Source: an uncultured Kiritimatiellota bacterium (GTDB taxonomy: Bacteria > Verrucomicrobiota > Kiritimatiellia > RFP12 > UBA1067). Taken from it: a DNA stretch of 64,000 bases. Positions 50,127-57,813 of the stretch are shown in pieces; within the stretch, counting starts at the first letter, position 1, and each line of letters opens with the position of its first letter. The notes beneath the pieces were generated by a model. The model saw only the letters and a list, made by a program, of their open reading frames with translations. It had not been told where the DNA came from and did not search any database. The position numbers and the translations under genes are program-made. The stretch lies in assembly GCA_934635225.1 (NCBI GenBank), contig CAKTYZ010000003.1, forward strand, positions 1 to 64,000. The letters are read 5' to 3'.

Positions 50127-50726
50127 TCAACTTGCGCGGCCCTGCCGCTTCGACTTGCGCCTTCGCGCCCCGCCCTTCGTCCGCGTCCCGTCAGGCCGAC
50201 GCGCGAACTCCGCGCATTCCGCGTCGGTCAGAAGCCCCTTCCCGTTGGCCACATGGGCGGCGTCGCGCAGGCGGGCGGGCCCAATCGCGCCATCGGCTCT
50301 CGCCGTCCGCATCGCCTCGACGAGCCGCTGGCACTTTATGCCCTCGAAGCCCTCGTATTCGACGACTTCACATGGCCGGTTGCAAGCGAGCCGACAGTAC
50401 TTGGGAAGCCTGCGCCTCACCCGCCTCGGCGTCCCCAAGTAGACGAACGGCGGACTCGCCGGCGTCAGGCCGAGCATCTGCACGACCGAAGCGCCGCGCA
50501 GATACGCGCCCTCCCCCGCAACGGCGACAGACGCGGCGTAGCGGTCGTTCCGGCCAACCACATGGTGCTTGACCTGGTAAACGCCGTGCCCGAGACGCAT
50601 CAGGCGACCGCTGCGCTCCATGGCGACAAGACATTGGCGTGAAACGCCAAGACCCTTCGCTTTCGCGGAGGTGATGATGCCGTAGTTGCCTTCGGCAACG
50701 CCCCAAAGTACGTCGTATGCGCTCAT
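50127..50726 (-). CDS. AbiEi-like antitoxin/transcriptional regulator
   Basis: 199 aa from the ATG at 50726. The N-terminal winged helix (MSAYDVLWGVAEGNYGIITS, SRQCLVAMERSGRLMRLGHG, VYQV) and following domain are those of AbiEi, the DNA-binding antitoxin of type IV toxin-antitoxin systems. The usual partner, an AbiEii nucleotidyltransferase, is not next to it; instead a C5-methyltransferase follows at 22 bases. It may therefore control the restriction-modification operon. The C-terminus is a basic tail. The -10 element ends 13 bases before the ATG, leaving a very short or absent leader. Confidence 0.78.
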   Translation of the reverse strand: MSAYDVLWGVAEGNYGIITSAKAKGLGVSRQCLVAMERSGRLMRLGHGVYQVKHHVVGRNDRYAASVAVAGEGAYLRGASVVQMLGLTPASPPFVYLGTPRRVRRRLPKYCRLACNRPCEVVEYEGFEGIKCQRLVEAMRTARADGAIGPARLRDAAHVANGKGLLTDAECAEFARRPDGTRTKGGARRRKSKRQGRAS

Positions 50727-50739
50727 GACAGTGCCGTGC

Positions 50740-50748
50740 ATTATACCA
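50740..50748 (-). promoter_or_regulatory. Extended -10 promoter of the AbiEi-methylase-nuclease operon
   Basis: Minus strand ATGG-TATAATGCA, then 11 further bases to the ATG. Transcription would start about six bases before the ATG, so the leader is too short for a normal ribosome-binding site. Confidence 0.6.
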
Positions 50749-50785
50749 TGAGCAGGGCCTGAAAGGCAATGGCGGACGGGCATGG

Positions 50786-50825
50786 GATTCCGCCGCCGCG
50801 CCCGAACGGACGCGGAGGCGGAATC
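50786..50825 (-). terminator. Long GC-rich hairpin ending the HU-like/small-lipoprotein transcript
   Basis: GATTCCGCC-CCGCG stem (14 pairs with one mismatch) and ten-base loop, immediately after the stop of the 49-aa gene. No T-run follows. Confidence 0.55.
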
Positions 50826-50827
50826 GA

Positions 50828-50977
50828 TCAGAGCGTGATCCCGACGCCGGAACCCAAGATGGAGCAGCCTCCCGACAGCGACACGACGCTGCCGCCGAGA
50901 ACCGCGAGCAGGACGGGCCTGAGCGCGTCCCACAGCATCTTCGCGAGCCGATCCCAATTTATCATCTTCCGTTTCAT
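50828..50977 (-). CDS. Small lipoprotein-like protein, 49 aa
   Basis: Starts MKRKMINWDRLAKMLWDALR, then a hydrophobic stretch PVLLAVLGGSVVSLSGGCSI with a possible lipobox (LSGGC), ending GVGITL. An AGGA site is close upstream of the ATG. It lies 17 bases after the HU-like gene. In Bacteroidota, HU-like genes are often followed by very small hydrophobic proteins (named smalltalk proteins in annotation); position and size are similar here, but I cannot show homology. It might be an inner-membrane or lipid-anchored peptide of unknown role. Confidence 0.55.
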   Translation of the reverse strand: MKRKMINWDRLAKMLWDALRPVLLAVLGGSVVSLSGGCSILGSGVGITL

Positions 50978-50994
50978 TTTCCTCGCACCTTCCC

Positions 50995-51726
50995 TTACGC
51001 CTCGACGAGCTTGGCGGTCTTCGTGAGGAGGCGTTCCGCGCCGCCCTCGCCGCCGTGCAGTCTGAACGAGAACGTCAGCGTCGTGCCGACGGGCACTTCT
51101 GCGAGGCCTTCGGGCCAGTCGAAGCGCAAGTAGGTCGCGCTCTGCTCGACCGGGATGATCTCCAGCGTCTTCGCTTGTGCGCTTTCGTCCTGCCCCTCGA
51201 ACCACTTGACCGTCACCGCGTCGCCCCAATCCACGCTGAACGCGAGATTCGCGCCATTCGCGACGATGGTCGCCGCCTTCAAGACCTCGCCGGCGTTCCC
51301 GTTGGGCGAGGCAAGGCTCGTCACGCGCGGGATTGCCGCGTCCGCGCCGTCCGCGTTGACGAACATGCCGTCGATGGTCTTCTCCGCGTCGCTCAGAAGC
51401 TGTGCGCGGACGTAGGCCTTGCACGTTTTGTTCCATGGGCCCGTGGGCGAGTCAAGGTTGCCCTTGGCGAAGCGGTTCCACTTGATGAGGCGGGTGATGG
51501 CGCGCGGCCGCCCGTCCTGGGCGACTTTCTTCGCGGCGACCTCGCCAAGCATCTCCACGCCGTGGAGGAGCTCCTCGGCGCTCATCGCGAGCCGCTTTTC
51601 GACGACGACTTCCTTGCAGAAGTCGAGGTCCGCGACCATCGGCTGGTTCTCCAGCAGCGGGCGGTGTCCCGTATAGTCGCCGACCTTGTAGGGCACGGCG
51701 GTGAACTTGATTGTGGGCTTTGCCAT
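50995..51726 (-). CDS. HU-like DNA-binding protein with Ig-like C-terminal domain
   Basis: 243 aa. The N-terminal half (MAKPTIKFTAVPYKVGDYTG, SAEELLHGVEMLGEVAAKKV, RAITRLIKWNRFAKG) matches the HU/IHF-like domain common in Bacteroidota and relatives. The second half (about 125-243: VTSLASPNGNAGEVLKAATI, FSFRLHG) is an Ig-like sandwich such as DUF4469. Both halves are GC-rich and native in composition. Start at 51726 with AAAGGA upstream. A three-copy 23-bp repeat array lies 83-138 bases upstream, where it could be a binding site. The exact function is unknown; chromosome packaging or phage interaction have been suggested for relatives. Confidence 0.72.
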   Translation of the reverse strand: MAKPTIKFTAVPYKVGDYTGHRPLLENQPMVADLDFCKEVVVEKRLAMSAEELLHGVEMLGEVAAKKVAQDGRPRAITRLIKWNRFAKGNLDSPTGPWNKTCKAYVRAQLLSDAEKTIDGMFVNADGADAAIPRVTSLASPNGNAGEVLKAATIVANGANLAFSVDWGDAVTVKWFEGQDESAQAKTLEIIPVEQSATYLRFDWPEGLAEVPVGTTLTFSFRLHGGEGGAERLLTKTAKLVEA

Positions 51727-52083
51727 GTTGCGTTTTCCTTTCCTGTCTGTCGTCTTTTTTTCCTTTGGTTTCCTGTCCGCCGCGAATCGGCGTGAAGCCG
51801 TGTTGTCCATGCGCATCCGAGGGGGCGTTCCATGCGCATGGACAACCCCTGCCGATGCGCATGGCGCGTTGCCGCGCCTCTTGAGCGTCGCCTGAACCGT
51901 TTCTTCTTGATCGCCGTCGGGCTTGACGAGGTGCCGCGACGCCCCTTGGCAATCGGCGCTCGGCTGTCTTGCGTTGGTTTTCGCCCTGCCGCAGGACGTC
52001 GCAACCCCTCTATGTCTCCATGTGCAGCGGAGGAGCGCACGTTCGTCCGTCCGTCGGGCCTGACGCGCGCGATCCGCCTTGTT
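51727..52083. other. Intergenic region with 23-bp repeat array
   Basis: 357 bases without a gene. It contains the HU-like gene leader (T-rich on the plus strand), the three-copy repeat array at 51809-51864, and about 220 bases in which I see nothing else. Confidence 0.65.
51809..51864. repeat. Three copies of ATGCGCATSS at exactly 23-bp spacing
   Basis: Copies begin at 51809, 51832 and 51855. The middle one forms the perfect palindrome CCATGCGCATGG (51830-51841). Same period and nearly the same core as the array at 12418-12473. Confidence 0.8.
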
Positions 52084-52479
52084 TTACTGGCCCGTCAGCA
52101 ACCGGATGATTTTCCGGCGATGTACGAAATAGCGGGCCTTCGCCACATGGAGCGGCAGGTTCCGCCTGCGGGCGATCTCCGCGATGGACTCGTTCCGATG
52201 CGGCCCGTTGCGGCAGATGAGGAGGAACGTCGGCATCAGGTACCCCATGCCCGCCCGGCGGAAGCGCTGGCGGACGGCGCCGCAGATCCGCTCGTGGCGC
52301 GTCCGGGCGGCCGCCTCCTCGCCCTCGGCCTCGGACGGGTCGTAATCGATTGCCGTCACCAGCCGCGCCACGCCGGCGCCGCCGTCCGAGAGCGACCGGG
52401 ACTTGTCGGACATCCGGTCGTCGAAGAGCAGGTCCAGCGAGAGGCAGCCGTTTGCGAACCGGTCGTTGCGGTAGCTCAT
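52084..52479 (-). CDS. Putative sigma-factor-like helix-turn-helix protein
   Basis: 131 aa. Residues 11-45 (CLSLDLLFDDRMSDKSRSLS, then DGGAG) recall the region before sigma region 4, where SLD-x-x-x-DD is common. The C-terminal end (NESIAEIARRRNLPLHVAKA, RYFVHRRKIIRLL) looks like a DNA-binding helix-turn-helix. No full sigma-2 region is present, so it is not a standard sigma factor. GGAGG precedes the ATG, which overlaps the upstream stop (ATGA). GC-rich. Function inferred weakly. Confidence 0.5.
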   Translation of the reverse strand: MSYRNDRFANGCLSLDLLFDDRMSDKSRSLSDGGAGVARLVTAIDYDPSEAEGEEAAARTRHERICGAVRQRFRRAGMGYLMPTFLLICRNGPHRNESIAEIARRRNLPLHVAKARYFVHRRKIIRLLTGQ

Positions 52480-52862
52480 CGCGCACCTCCCGTCGGATGG
52501 ACCTGCCCGAAGAGCTGTGTCGTCAGCTTCCGCAGACGCGCATGGAAGGCGCGGGCGGGTTCGCGGATCTCGCCCTGCCGTGCGCACGCCAGCACCGAGT
52601 CGAGCTGGTCGAGGAACGTGTTGACCCCGAGCCGCAGGCAGTAGAAGCACCACGCGCGGCGGAATCGTCCGTCGCCTCGCGCCGTCTCCAGCGCGTAATT
52701 GACGGCCGCGTCCGTATCGCGCACGATGGTCGGGCCGTAGAAGTCCTCGCGTACACGCGCACGCTCATGCGATCCGGAAGTGCCTGTACAGGCATCCAGC
52801 ATCCCATCCCCCATCAGATCGCGCCCGCGCACACGCGCGGGCGAGCCTGTCTTACTGTTCAT
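52476..52862 (-). CDS. Unrecognised 128-aa protein coupled to the sigma-like gene
   Basis: Starts MNSKTGSPARVRGRDLMGDG. The middle (EDFYGPTIVRDTDAAVNYAL) and the helical part (FRRAWCFYCLRLGVNTFLDQ) show no motif I recognise. GGAG is eight bases before the ATG. The four-base overlap with the next gene suggests the two proteins work as a pair. Native GC-rich composition. Confidence 0.6.
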   Translation of the reverse strand: MNSKTGSPARVRGRDLMGDGMLDACTGTSGSHERARVREDFYGPTIVRDTDAAVNYALETARGDGRFRRAWCFYCLRLGVNTFLDQLDSVLACARQGEIREPARAFHARLRKLTTQLFGQVHPTGGAR

Positions 52863-52948
52863 GTGTTTTTCTCCGCGCCAGGGAAGGCGGAGGCATCGGA
52901 ACAACCGCGTCCCGAACGTCAGTCCCCCGCTTCCGAGGCGTGGGGAGA

Positions 52949-52954
52949 ATTATA
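52949..52954 (-). promoter_or_regulatory. -10 element for the 128-aa/sigma-like pair
   Basis: Minus strand TCG-TATAAT, 86 bases before the ATG at 52862. No clear -35. Confidence 0.45.
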
Positions 52955-52983
52955 CGAGGACGCCGCCCCTTGACGAAACTTCA

Positions 52984-53007
52984 TTCGGCGCACGTCAGAG
53001 TGCCGAA
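52984..53007 (-). terminator. Possible hairpin after pilT
   Basis: TTCG-GCAC stem against GTGC-CGAA with a two-base bulge, about 54 bases after the pilT stop. It lacks a T-run. Confidence 0.3.
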
Positions 53008-53060
53008 CATCGGGTTCGAGGGGTTCGGAGCGGGATTCCGGCTCAAATCGCCAGGTCGTC

Positions 53061-54140
53061 TCAAAACGACGCGGGGTTCTTCGAGAGCGCACGAGCCGCG
53101 TTGACGTCGATCAGTCCGTTCTCAAGCAGCGCGTAAAGGGACTGGTCAAGCGTGCACATGCCGTAAGGCCCGCCGACCTCCATCGCCGAATAGATCTGCT
53201 GGCTGCGGCCCGTGACGATGAAGTTCGAGACGGCCGGGTTGTTCACCAGCAGCTCAAAGGCCGGCACGCGCCCCTCGCCGTCCAATCGTCGCAAGAGATG
53301 CTGCGTGAAGATGCCGCGCAGGACGAGCGCCAACTGCTGGCGCACGCTCGCCTGCTCGTCGGCGGGGAAGACGCCGACCAGCCGCTCGACGGCGCCGGCA
53401 CAGTCGCCCGCGTGCAGGGTCGTCAGGACGAGATGGCCCGTCTCCGCCGCCTGAAGCGCCGTGCGAATCGTGTTCAGGTCACGAATCTCGCCCACGAGAA
53501 TGACGTCCGGGTCCTGCCGAAGCGCGGCAACCAGCGCATTGTTGAAGTTCGGCGCGTCACGGCCGATCTGCCGCTGGTTGATGATGCATCGGTCGGAACG
53601 ATGGACGAATTCGACGGGATCCTCGATCGTGACGATATGCGCATTTCGGCTGTGGTTGATGCGGTCAATCATCGTCGCAAGCGTCGTGGACTTCCCCGAG
53701 CCGGTCGGCCCCGTCACGATGAACAGCCCGTCCGGCAAGGCGCAGAACTCCTGCAGCCGCGACGGAAGCCCCAGTTCGTCAAACGCGCGGAATCTCGAAT
53801 CAAGACGCCGCAGGGCGACAGCGTGCCGCCCGCTCTCGCGGAAGACGTTGAACCGATAGCGCACGCCGCTCGGCGAGGTCAACGCACCGTCCAGCGAGCC
53901 TTCGGCCAGCAGCGTCCGGCGAATCCGCTCCGTCCCGTCCGGGCATCCCGGCGGCAGCGTCAGGAGACCGAGTTCCATCGCCAGACGATCGACGGTCTCC
54001 TGGTCGAACGGACGATAGCCGCCCTTCTCAACCAACGTCCCGCGCATTCGGAAGCGGGGCGCCATGTCCGCCAAGAGATGCACGTCACTCGCGCCATAGT
54101 CCTCGCATTGCGAGAAGAGATTCGCCAGCAAAGGGTCCAT
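53061..54140 (-). CDS. pilT: Type IV pilus twitching ATPase PilT
   Basis: 359 aa. Hexameric retraction ATPase at the inner membrane. N-terminal PAS-like part (GASDVHLLADMAPRFRMRG), Walker A GPTGSGKSTT with Lys near 150, Asp box ALRQDPDVILVGEIRD, His box HLVLTTLHAGD, and the C-terminal PilT domain. It could be PilT or PilU. It is the last gene after purE, the HD protein and a membrane protein, 12 bases from the latter. The window also contains Tad ATPase CpaF, so two pilus types may exist. Confidence 0.92.
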   Translation of the reverse strand: MDPLLANLFSQCEDYGASDVHLLADMAPRFRMRGTLVEKGGYRPFDQETVDRLAMELGLLTLPPGCPDGTERIRRTLLAEGSLDGALTSPSGVRYRFNVFRESGRHAVALRRLDSRFRAFDELGLPSRLQEFCALPDGLFIVTGPTGSGKSTTLATMIDRINHSRNAHIVTIEDPVEFVHRSDRCIINQRQIGRDAPNFNNALVAALRQDPDVILVGEIRDLNTIRTALQAAETGHLVLTTLHAGDCAGAVERLVGVFPADEQASVRQQLALVLRGIFTQHLLRRLDGEGRVPAFELLVNNPAVSNFIVTGRSQQIYSAMEVGGPYGMCTLDQSLYALLENGLIDVNAARALSKNPASF

Positions 54141-54152
54141 ATCCGTTCCTCC

Positions 54153-54674
54153 TCAGTCAGGTTTTCCGAAGCCGTCTGCAAAACGCTGCGCCTCCGACAT
54201 CTTCTGTCGGCGAGCGTCCCCGAAGTCCGTCACGCGCTTGACCGCCCGGCCGACGGCATTCGTCGCGGTCGCGGGGCCGCCGCCCCACGACAGGCGGCGG
54301 AGAAGATTTGTCCCGACGAGCCCCGAAAGGCGCGAGCGCGCCTGACGCCCCCAGTCGGACAAGGCGTTGACCTGGCGTGCGCAGACGGCGAGTTCGGGAA
54401 TCTCGTCCGTCACAGGCCGCTTGTAGAAGCAGCCATAGACAAACGAGCCGACGACCGTCACGCCCACGCCCGCCAGCAACAGGACCGCCAGCAACACGAG
54501 CAGACGCAGGACATCGCTCCCCCGTCCCGTCCGACGCGGCGGCTTCCACCTTTTCGCCCGGACGGCCGGCTCAAGGTCCGACACGTCCTCGTCCACCACT
54601 GGATGCGCGACTTTCACGGGCGTGTAGCCAGCAAAGGGGTCCATCGGGTCCAAGCTGTCAGAAGGCCCTTTCAT
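54153..54674 (-). CDS. Single-span membrane protein of unknown function
   Basis: 173 aa. Acidic/basic N-terminal part ending KRWKPPRRTGRGSD, one membrane helix (VLRLLVLLAVLLLAGVGVTV), then a short outer domain with VTDEIPELAVCARQVNALSD. No domain recognised. The start overlaps the HD-protein stop by four bases (ATGA) and pilT follows after 12 bases; it may serve the pilus, but this is position only. Confidence 0.7.
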   Translation of the reverse strand: MKGPSDSLDPMDPFAGYTPVKVAHPVVDEDVSDLEPAVRAKRWKPPRRTGRGSDVLRLLVLLAVLLLAGVGVTVVGSFVYGCFYKRPVTDEIPELAVCARQVNALSDWGRQARSRLSGLVGTNLLRRLSWGGGPATATNAVGRAVKRVTDFGDARRQKMSEAQRFADGFGKPD

Positions 54675-55432
54675 CGTCCGTCCGGCAAGCGCATCGCCGC
54701 GAGGTCGCAGACGCGGTCAACCGACGGATCGGCCGAGAGCTGATGGAGGAAGTCGCGGCGAAACGCCAGATGCCCGCGTTCGGCGCACAGCCGCCGCGCC
54801 GTCGCGAAGTGAAGCCCCGAAATCATCCAGCCGACCTGAATGAGCACAAAGTCGGAGAGCGACTGGACGTTCTGATAGTCAACGGCCTCGCCGCGCGCGA
54901 TGCAGTTGACGACGACGGGATTCGGCGGCGCGGCGACCGCAAGGTTCCAGAACGCGCGCGCGTCCGTCCGCCAGTCCGCATGTTCAAGCTGGTCTTCCAA
55001 AACGCGGAAGATGTCGAGCTTGTCCGCATCCCGCACCGTCTGCGCGGCAACCGCCGTCAGCGGTTCCATCCGTGCGGGGAGGTCGCGGCGATTGTGCCAC
55101 AGCACCGCGTCCAGCACGGCCGGGTCGTCCGTCCAGCCCTTCTCCCTGACGATGTCGTGCGAAAAGACGGCGTGATCGACGGAATCCGAATCGCGAAACG
55201 TATTGTATCGGCGAAGCTGCTCGTATCGCCCCGTGTCATGCAGAAGCGCGGCGGCCAACGAGACTTCGCGTTCGCGCGGCGAGAAGCCCTCGCCCTCGGC
55301 GATCAGCTCCGCATTCTTCACGACGAACGCCGTATGCGCGCGCTTGAGCTGCATCATCGTCGGCAGCCGACCGTCCGCCGCGCGGAACGTGTCAACGTAC
55401 GCATCGTAAAGGCGCGTCAGCTCAGGCAGCAT
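54671..55432 (-). CDS. HD-domain metal-dependent phosphohydrolase
   Basis: 253 aa. The HD fold is shown by HTAFVVKNAELIAEGEGF, AALLHDTGRYEQLRRYNTFR, HAVFSHDIV and DADKLDIFRVLED. Such proteins hydrolyse nucleotides or cyclic nucleotides; the substrate is unknown. Its ATG at 55432 lies 11 bases inside the end of purE, so it is co-translated with purE; a role in nucleotide metabolism would fit. Native composition. Confidence 0.85.
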   Translation of the reverse strand: MLPELTRLYDAYVDTFRAADGRLPTMMQLKRAHTAFVVKNAELIAEGEGFSPREREVSLAAALLHDTGRYEQLRRYNTFRDSDSVDHAVFSHDIVREKGWTDDPAVLDAVLWHNRRDLPARMEPLTAVAAQTVRDADKLDIFRVLEDQLEHADWRTDARAFWNLAVAAPPNPVVVNCIARGEAVDYQNVQSLSDFVLIQVGWMISGLHFATARRLCAERGHLAFRRDFLHQLSADPSVDRVCDLAAMRLPDGR

Positions 55433-55919
55433 GAATCTTCTCGTTCGCCGCCGCGACCTTGGCCTTGAGCTCTTCCTTGTGCGCGTGGAACTTCGCGCGC
55501 AGCGCCGCGTCAGCCGTGCCGAGGATCTGGACCGCCAGCAGCGCCGCGTTCGTCGGGCCCGCACTCCCGCACGCGACCGTCGCGACAGGGACGCCCGACG
55601 GCATCTGCACCGTCGCGTAAAGCGCGTCCAGCCCATTCAGCGCGCCGCCCGCCACGGGAATGCCGATGACCGGCAGCACCGTCGCAGCCGCCAGGACGCC
55701 GCCCAGATGCGCCGCGCCGCCCGCCGCCGCGATGATGACCTTCAGCCCGCGAGCCTCCGCCGTCTTCGAGTACTCGATCGCGACTTCCGGCGTACGATGC
55801 GCACTGATGACGCGCGTCTCATAGGCGACGCCGAACTTCTCCAGCGTCACGCACGCCTTCTGGACGAGGGGCCAGTCCGAATCGGAGCCCATGACAATGC
55901 CAACGACAGGATTTTCCAT
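55422..55919 (-). CDS. purE: N5-carboxyaminoimidazole ribonucleotide mutase
   Basis: 165 aa, full length. Moves the carboxylate of N5-CAIR to form CAIR in purine synthesis. Family marks VGIVMGSDSDWPL, ISAHRTPE with the catalytic His, AAGGAAHLGG and PVAGGALNGLDALY, and GSAGPTNAALLA. Two possible AGGAG-type sites lie before the ATG at 55919. A clear terminator separates it from pgk upstream, so it must have its own promoter, which I could not place. Confidence 0.96.
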   Translation of the reverse strand: MENPVVGIVMGSDSDWPLVQKACVTLEKFGVAYETRVISAHRTPEVAIEYSKTAEARGLKVIIAAAGGAAHLGGVLAAATVLPVIGIPVAGGALNGLDALYATVQMPSGVPVATVACGSAGPTNAALLAVQILGTADAALRAKFHAHKEELKAKVAAANEKIHAA

Positions 55920-55938
55920 CCTCCACTCCTTTCTCATG

Positions 55939-55980
55939 CAAAAACCATCCCGACGGGCAGGAAATCGCCATCGGGATGGT
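55939..55980 (-). terminator. Rho-independent terminator of pgk
   Basis: ACCATCCCGA stem against TCGGGATGGT, 17-base loop, followed by TTTT on the minus strand, 14 bases after the pgk stop. The best terminator in the window. Confidence 0.88.
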
Positions 55981-55993
55981 CTTGCGGGCCTTG

Positions 55994-57307
55994 TTACTTC
56001 GAGGTGAGCGCCGCGACGCCCGGAAGGACCTTGCCTTCAAGGAACTCAAGCGACGCGCCGCCGCCCGTCGAGACGTGGCTCATCTCGGCCGCCTTGCCGC
56101 TCTTCTTGACCGCGGAGACCGAGTCGCCGCCGCCGATGATCGAGACGCCGCCGTTGGCCATGACCGTCGCAACCGCCTCGCAGACGCCATACGTGCCCTT
56201 GGAGAGCGGCGCGAACTCGAAGCAGCCCATCGGGCCGTTCCAGACGACCGTCTTCGCGCCCTTGACCGCCTCGGAGAACAGCGCGACCGACTTCGGACCG
56301 ATGTCAAGGCCCATCCAGCCGTCCGGGATGTCGCCTTCGACCGTCTTCATCTCGATGTCGGAAGCGTCCTTCGTCTCCGGGAACTTGTTCGCGATGACGC
56401 TGTCAATCGGAAGGAGAATCTTGATGCCCTTCGTCGTCGCCGCTTCCAGCATCTCCTTGCAGTAGGAGACCTGCTCGTCTTCGCAAAGCGAATTGCCGAT
56501 CTTGAGGCCCTGGGCCTTCTTGAAGGTGTAGGCCATGCCGCCGCCGATGATGAGCGTGTCAACCTTGTTGAGAAGCGCCTTCACGACCGCAAGCTTGTCC
56601 GAGACCTTCGCGCCGCCGAGGATGGCGACGAACGGACGGACCGGGTTCTCGACCGCATCGCCGAGGAACTGGATCTCCTTCTCAAGGAGAAAGCCCGAGA
56701 CCGCCGGCTGGATGTAGTCCGCAATGACCGCCGTCGAGGCGTGGGCGCGGTGCGCCGTGCCGAACGCGTCGTTGCAGTAGAGGTCGCCGTAGGACGCGAG
56801 CTTCTTCGCCATTTCGGCGCGCTCCGCCTTCAGCTCGGCCTTCTTCGCCGCAAACTCCTCATCCGTCAGGTGGATGCCCTTCTTCTCGTCGTCCTTCTTC
56901 ACCTTGCCGTCTTCGGCCTTGTAGAAGCGGGTGTTTTCGAGGAGGGCGACTTCGCCCGGCTTGAGGGCCTTGACGACGTCATCCGCCGCCATGCAGTCGG
57001 GGACGAACTTGACCGCGAGACCAAGCTTCTCGGAAAGGGCCTCGGCGACGGGCTTCAGCGTGAACGCCGCGTTGTCGGGGTTCGCCGGCTTGCCGAGCTT
57101 GACGCCTTTCGGGCGCCCGAGGTGCGACATGAGAACGAGGCTGCCGCCCTGTTCGAGGACATACTTGATGGACGGAAGCGCCGCAACGATGCGGGTATCG
57201 TCCGTAATCTTGCCGCTGCCGTCCTTGGCCATCGGCACGTTGAAATCGACGCGCATGACGACGCGCTTACCCTTAAGCTCGACGTCGCGGAGAGTCATCT
57301 TGTCCAT
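55994..57307 (-). CDS. pgk: Phosphoglycerate kinase
   Basis: 437 aa from the ATG at 57307, with AAGGAACA upstream. Glycolytic enzyme making ATP from 1,3-bisphosphoglycerate. N-terminal signature GKRVVMRVDFNVPM, DDTRIVAALPSI, SHLGRPKG; then LVLMSHLGR and the ADP-binding GGGDSVSA near the end. A 30-residue acidic/basic insertion after the lid region (EDGKVKKDDEKKGIHLTDEE) is longer than in many PGKs. Bounded by terminators on both sides, so probably monocistronic. Confidence 0.96.
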   Translation of the reverse strand: MDKMTLRDVELKGKRVVMRVDFNVPMAKDGSGKITDDTRIVAALPSIKYVLEQGGSLVLMSHLGRPKGVKLGKPANPDNAAFTLKPVAEALSEKLGLAVKFVPDCMAADDVVKALKPGEVALLENTRFYKAEDGKVKKDDEKKGIHLTDEEFAAKKAELKAERAEMAKKLASYGDLYCNDAFGTAHRAHASTAVIADYIQPAVSGFLLEKEIQFLGDAVENPVRPFVAILGGAKVSDKLAVVKALLNKVDTLIIGGGMAYTFKKAQGLKIGNSLCEDEQVSYCKEMLEAATTKGIKILLPIDSVIANKFPETKDASDIEMKTVEGDIPDGWMGLDIGPKSVALFSEAVKGAKTVVWNGPMGCFEFAPLSKGTYGVCEAVATVMANGGVSIIGGGDSVSAVKKSGKAAEMSHVSTGGGASLEFLEGKVLPGVAALTSK

Positions 57308-57356
57308 TCTGTTGTTCCTTTCTGGTTCTTGTTTCCTATTGGTTCTTTTTGAAGCG

Positions 57357-57392
57357 AAACGGGCACCCGAATGCCTTACATTCTGATGCCCG
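57357..57392 (-). terminator. Branched hairpin terminator of rpsT
   Basis: CGGGCA/TGCCCG outer stem enclosing GAATG/CATTC inner stem, then TTT on the minus strand, 36 bases after the rpsT stop. Confidence 0.65.
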
Positions 57393-57428
57393 AGACTATC
57401 ACATTCCCGTATTTCCCGAAGAGTAGTC

Positions 57429-57704
57429 TTACTTGGCGATCTTGTTGACCTTGAGCTGGGCGCGCGATTTCTTGCGGTCAGCCGTGTTTCTCGTGATGAC
57501 ACCCCGCTTCACGGCCTTGTCGAGACCGGAGACGAACTCCTGGAACTTCTTTTCAGCCTCTTCTTTCGAGCCGGCGTCAGCCAGCTTGAAGAGCTTCTTG
57601 TGCGCATCATGAAGCTTCGCCTTGCACACCGAATTGCGCTTGCGAGCCTTCTCGTTCTGACGATCACGTTTCCTGGCGGCGCGGCCGCCCTTGAGGTTTG
57701 CCAT
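57429..57704 (-). CDS. rpsT: 30S ribosomal protein S20
   Basis: 91 aa from the ATG at 57704 (MANLKGGRAARKRDRQNEKA). Lysine/arginine-rich three-helix protein that binds 16S rRNA. Conserved NTADRKKSRAQLKV near the end. A good promoter lies 35 bases upstream and a terminator follows, so it is a single-gene unit, as in many bacteria. Confidence 0.95.
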   Translation of the reverse strand: MANLKGGRAARKRDRQNEKARKRNSVCKAKLHDAHKKLFKLADAGSKEEAEKKFQEFVSGLDKAVKRGVITRNTADRKKSRAQLKVNKIAK

Positions 57705-57738
57705 TTTCTTTGTCCTTTTAGAGGGAATGTTCGCGCGT

Positions 57739-57768
57739 ATTATACACTTTTCGCCCATCCGAAATCAA
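57739..57768 (-). promoter_or_regulatory. Promoter of rpsT
   Basis: Minus strand TTGATT, 18 bases, TATAAT. One of the few promoters here with a recognisable -35. Confidence 0.75.
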
Positions 57769-57813
57769 GGGGGCTTCGCGCAACGGCGGCCAAGGGCCGT
57801 CGAAGCCGTCACG

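Noticed and set aside
42196..52862. Prophage or integrative element covering the accessory island
   Set aside because: I found no integrase, phage structural genes, transposase or tRNA-attachment repeat; the 129-bp repeat is a gene duplication, not an att site.
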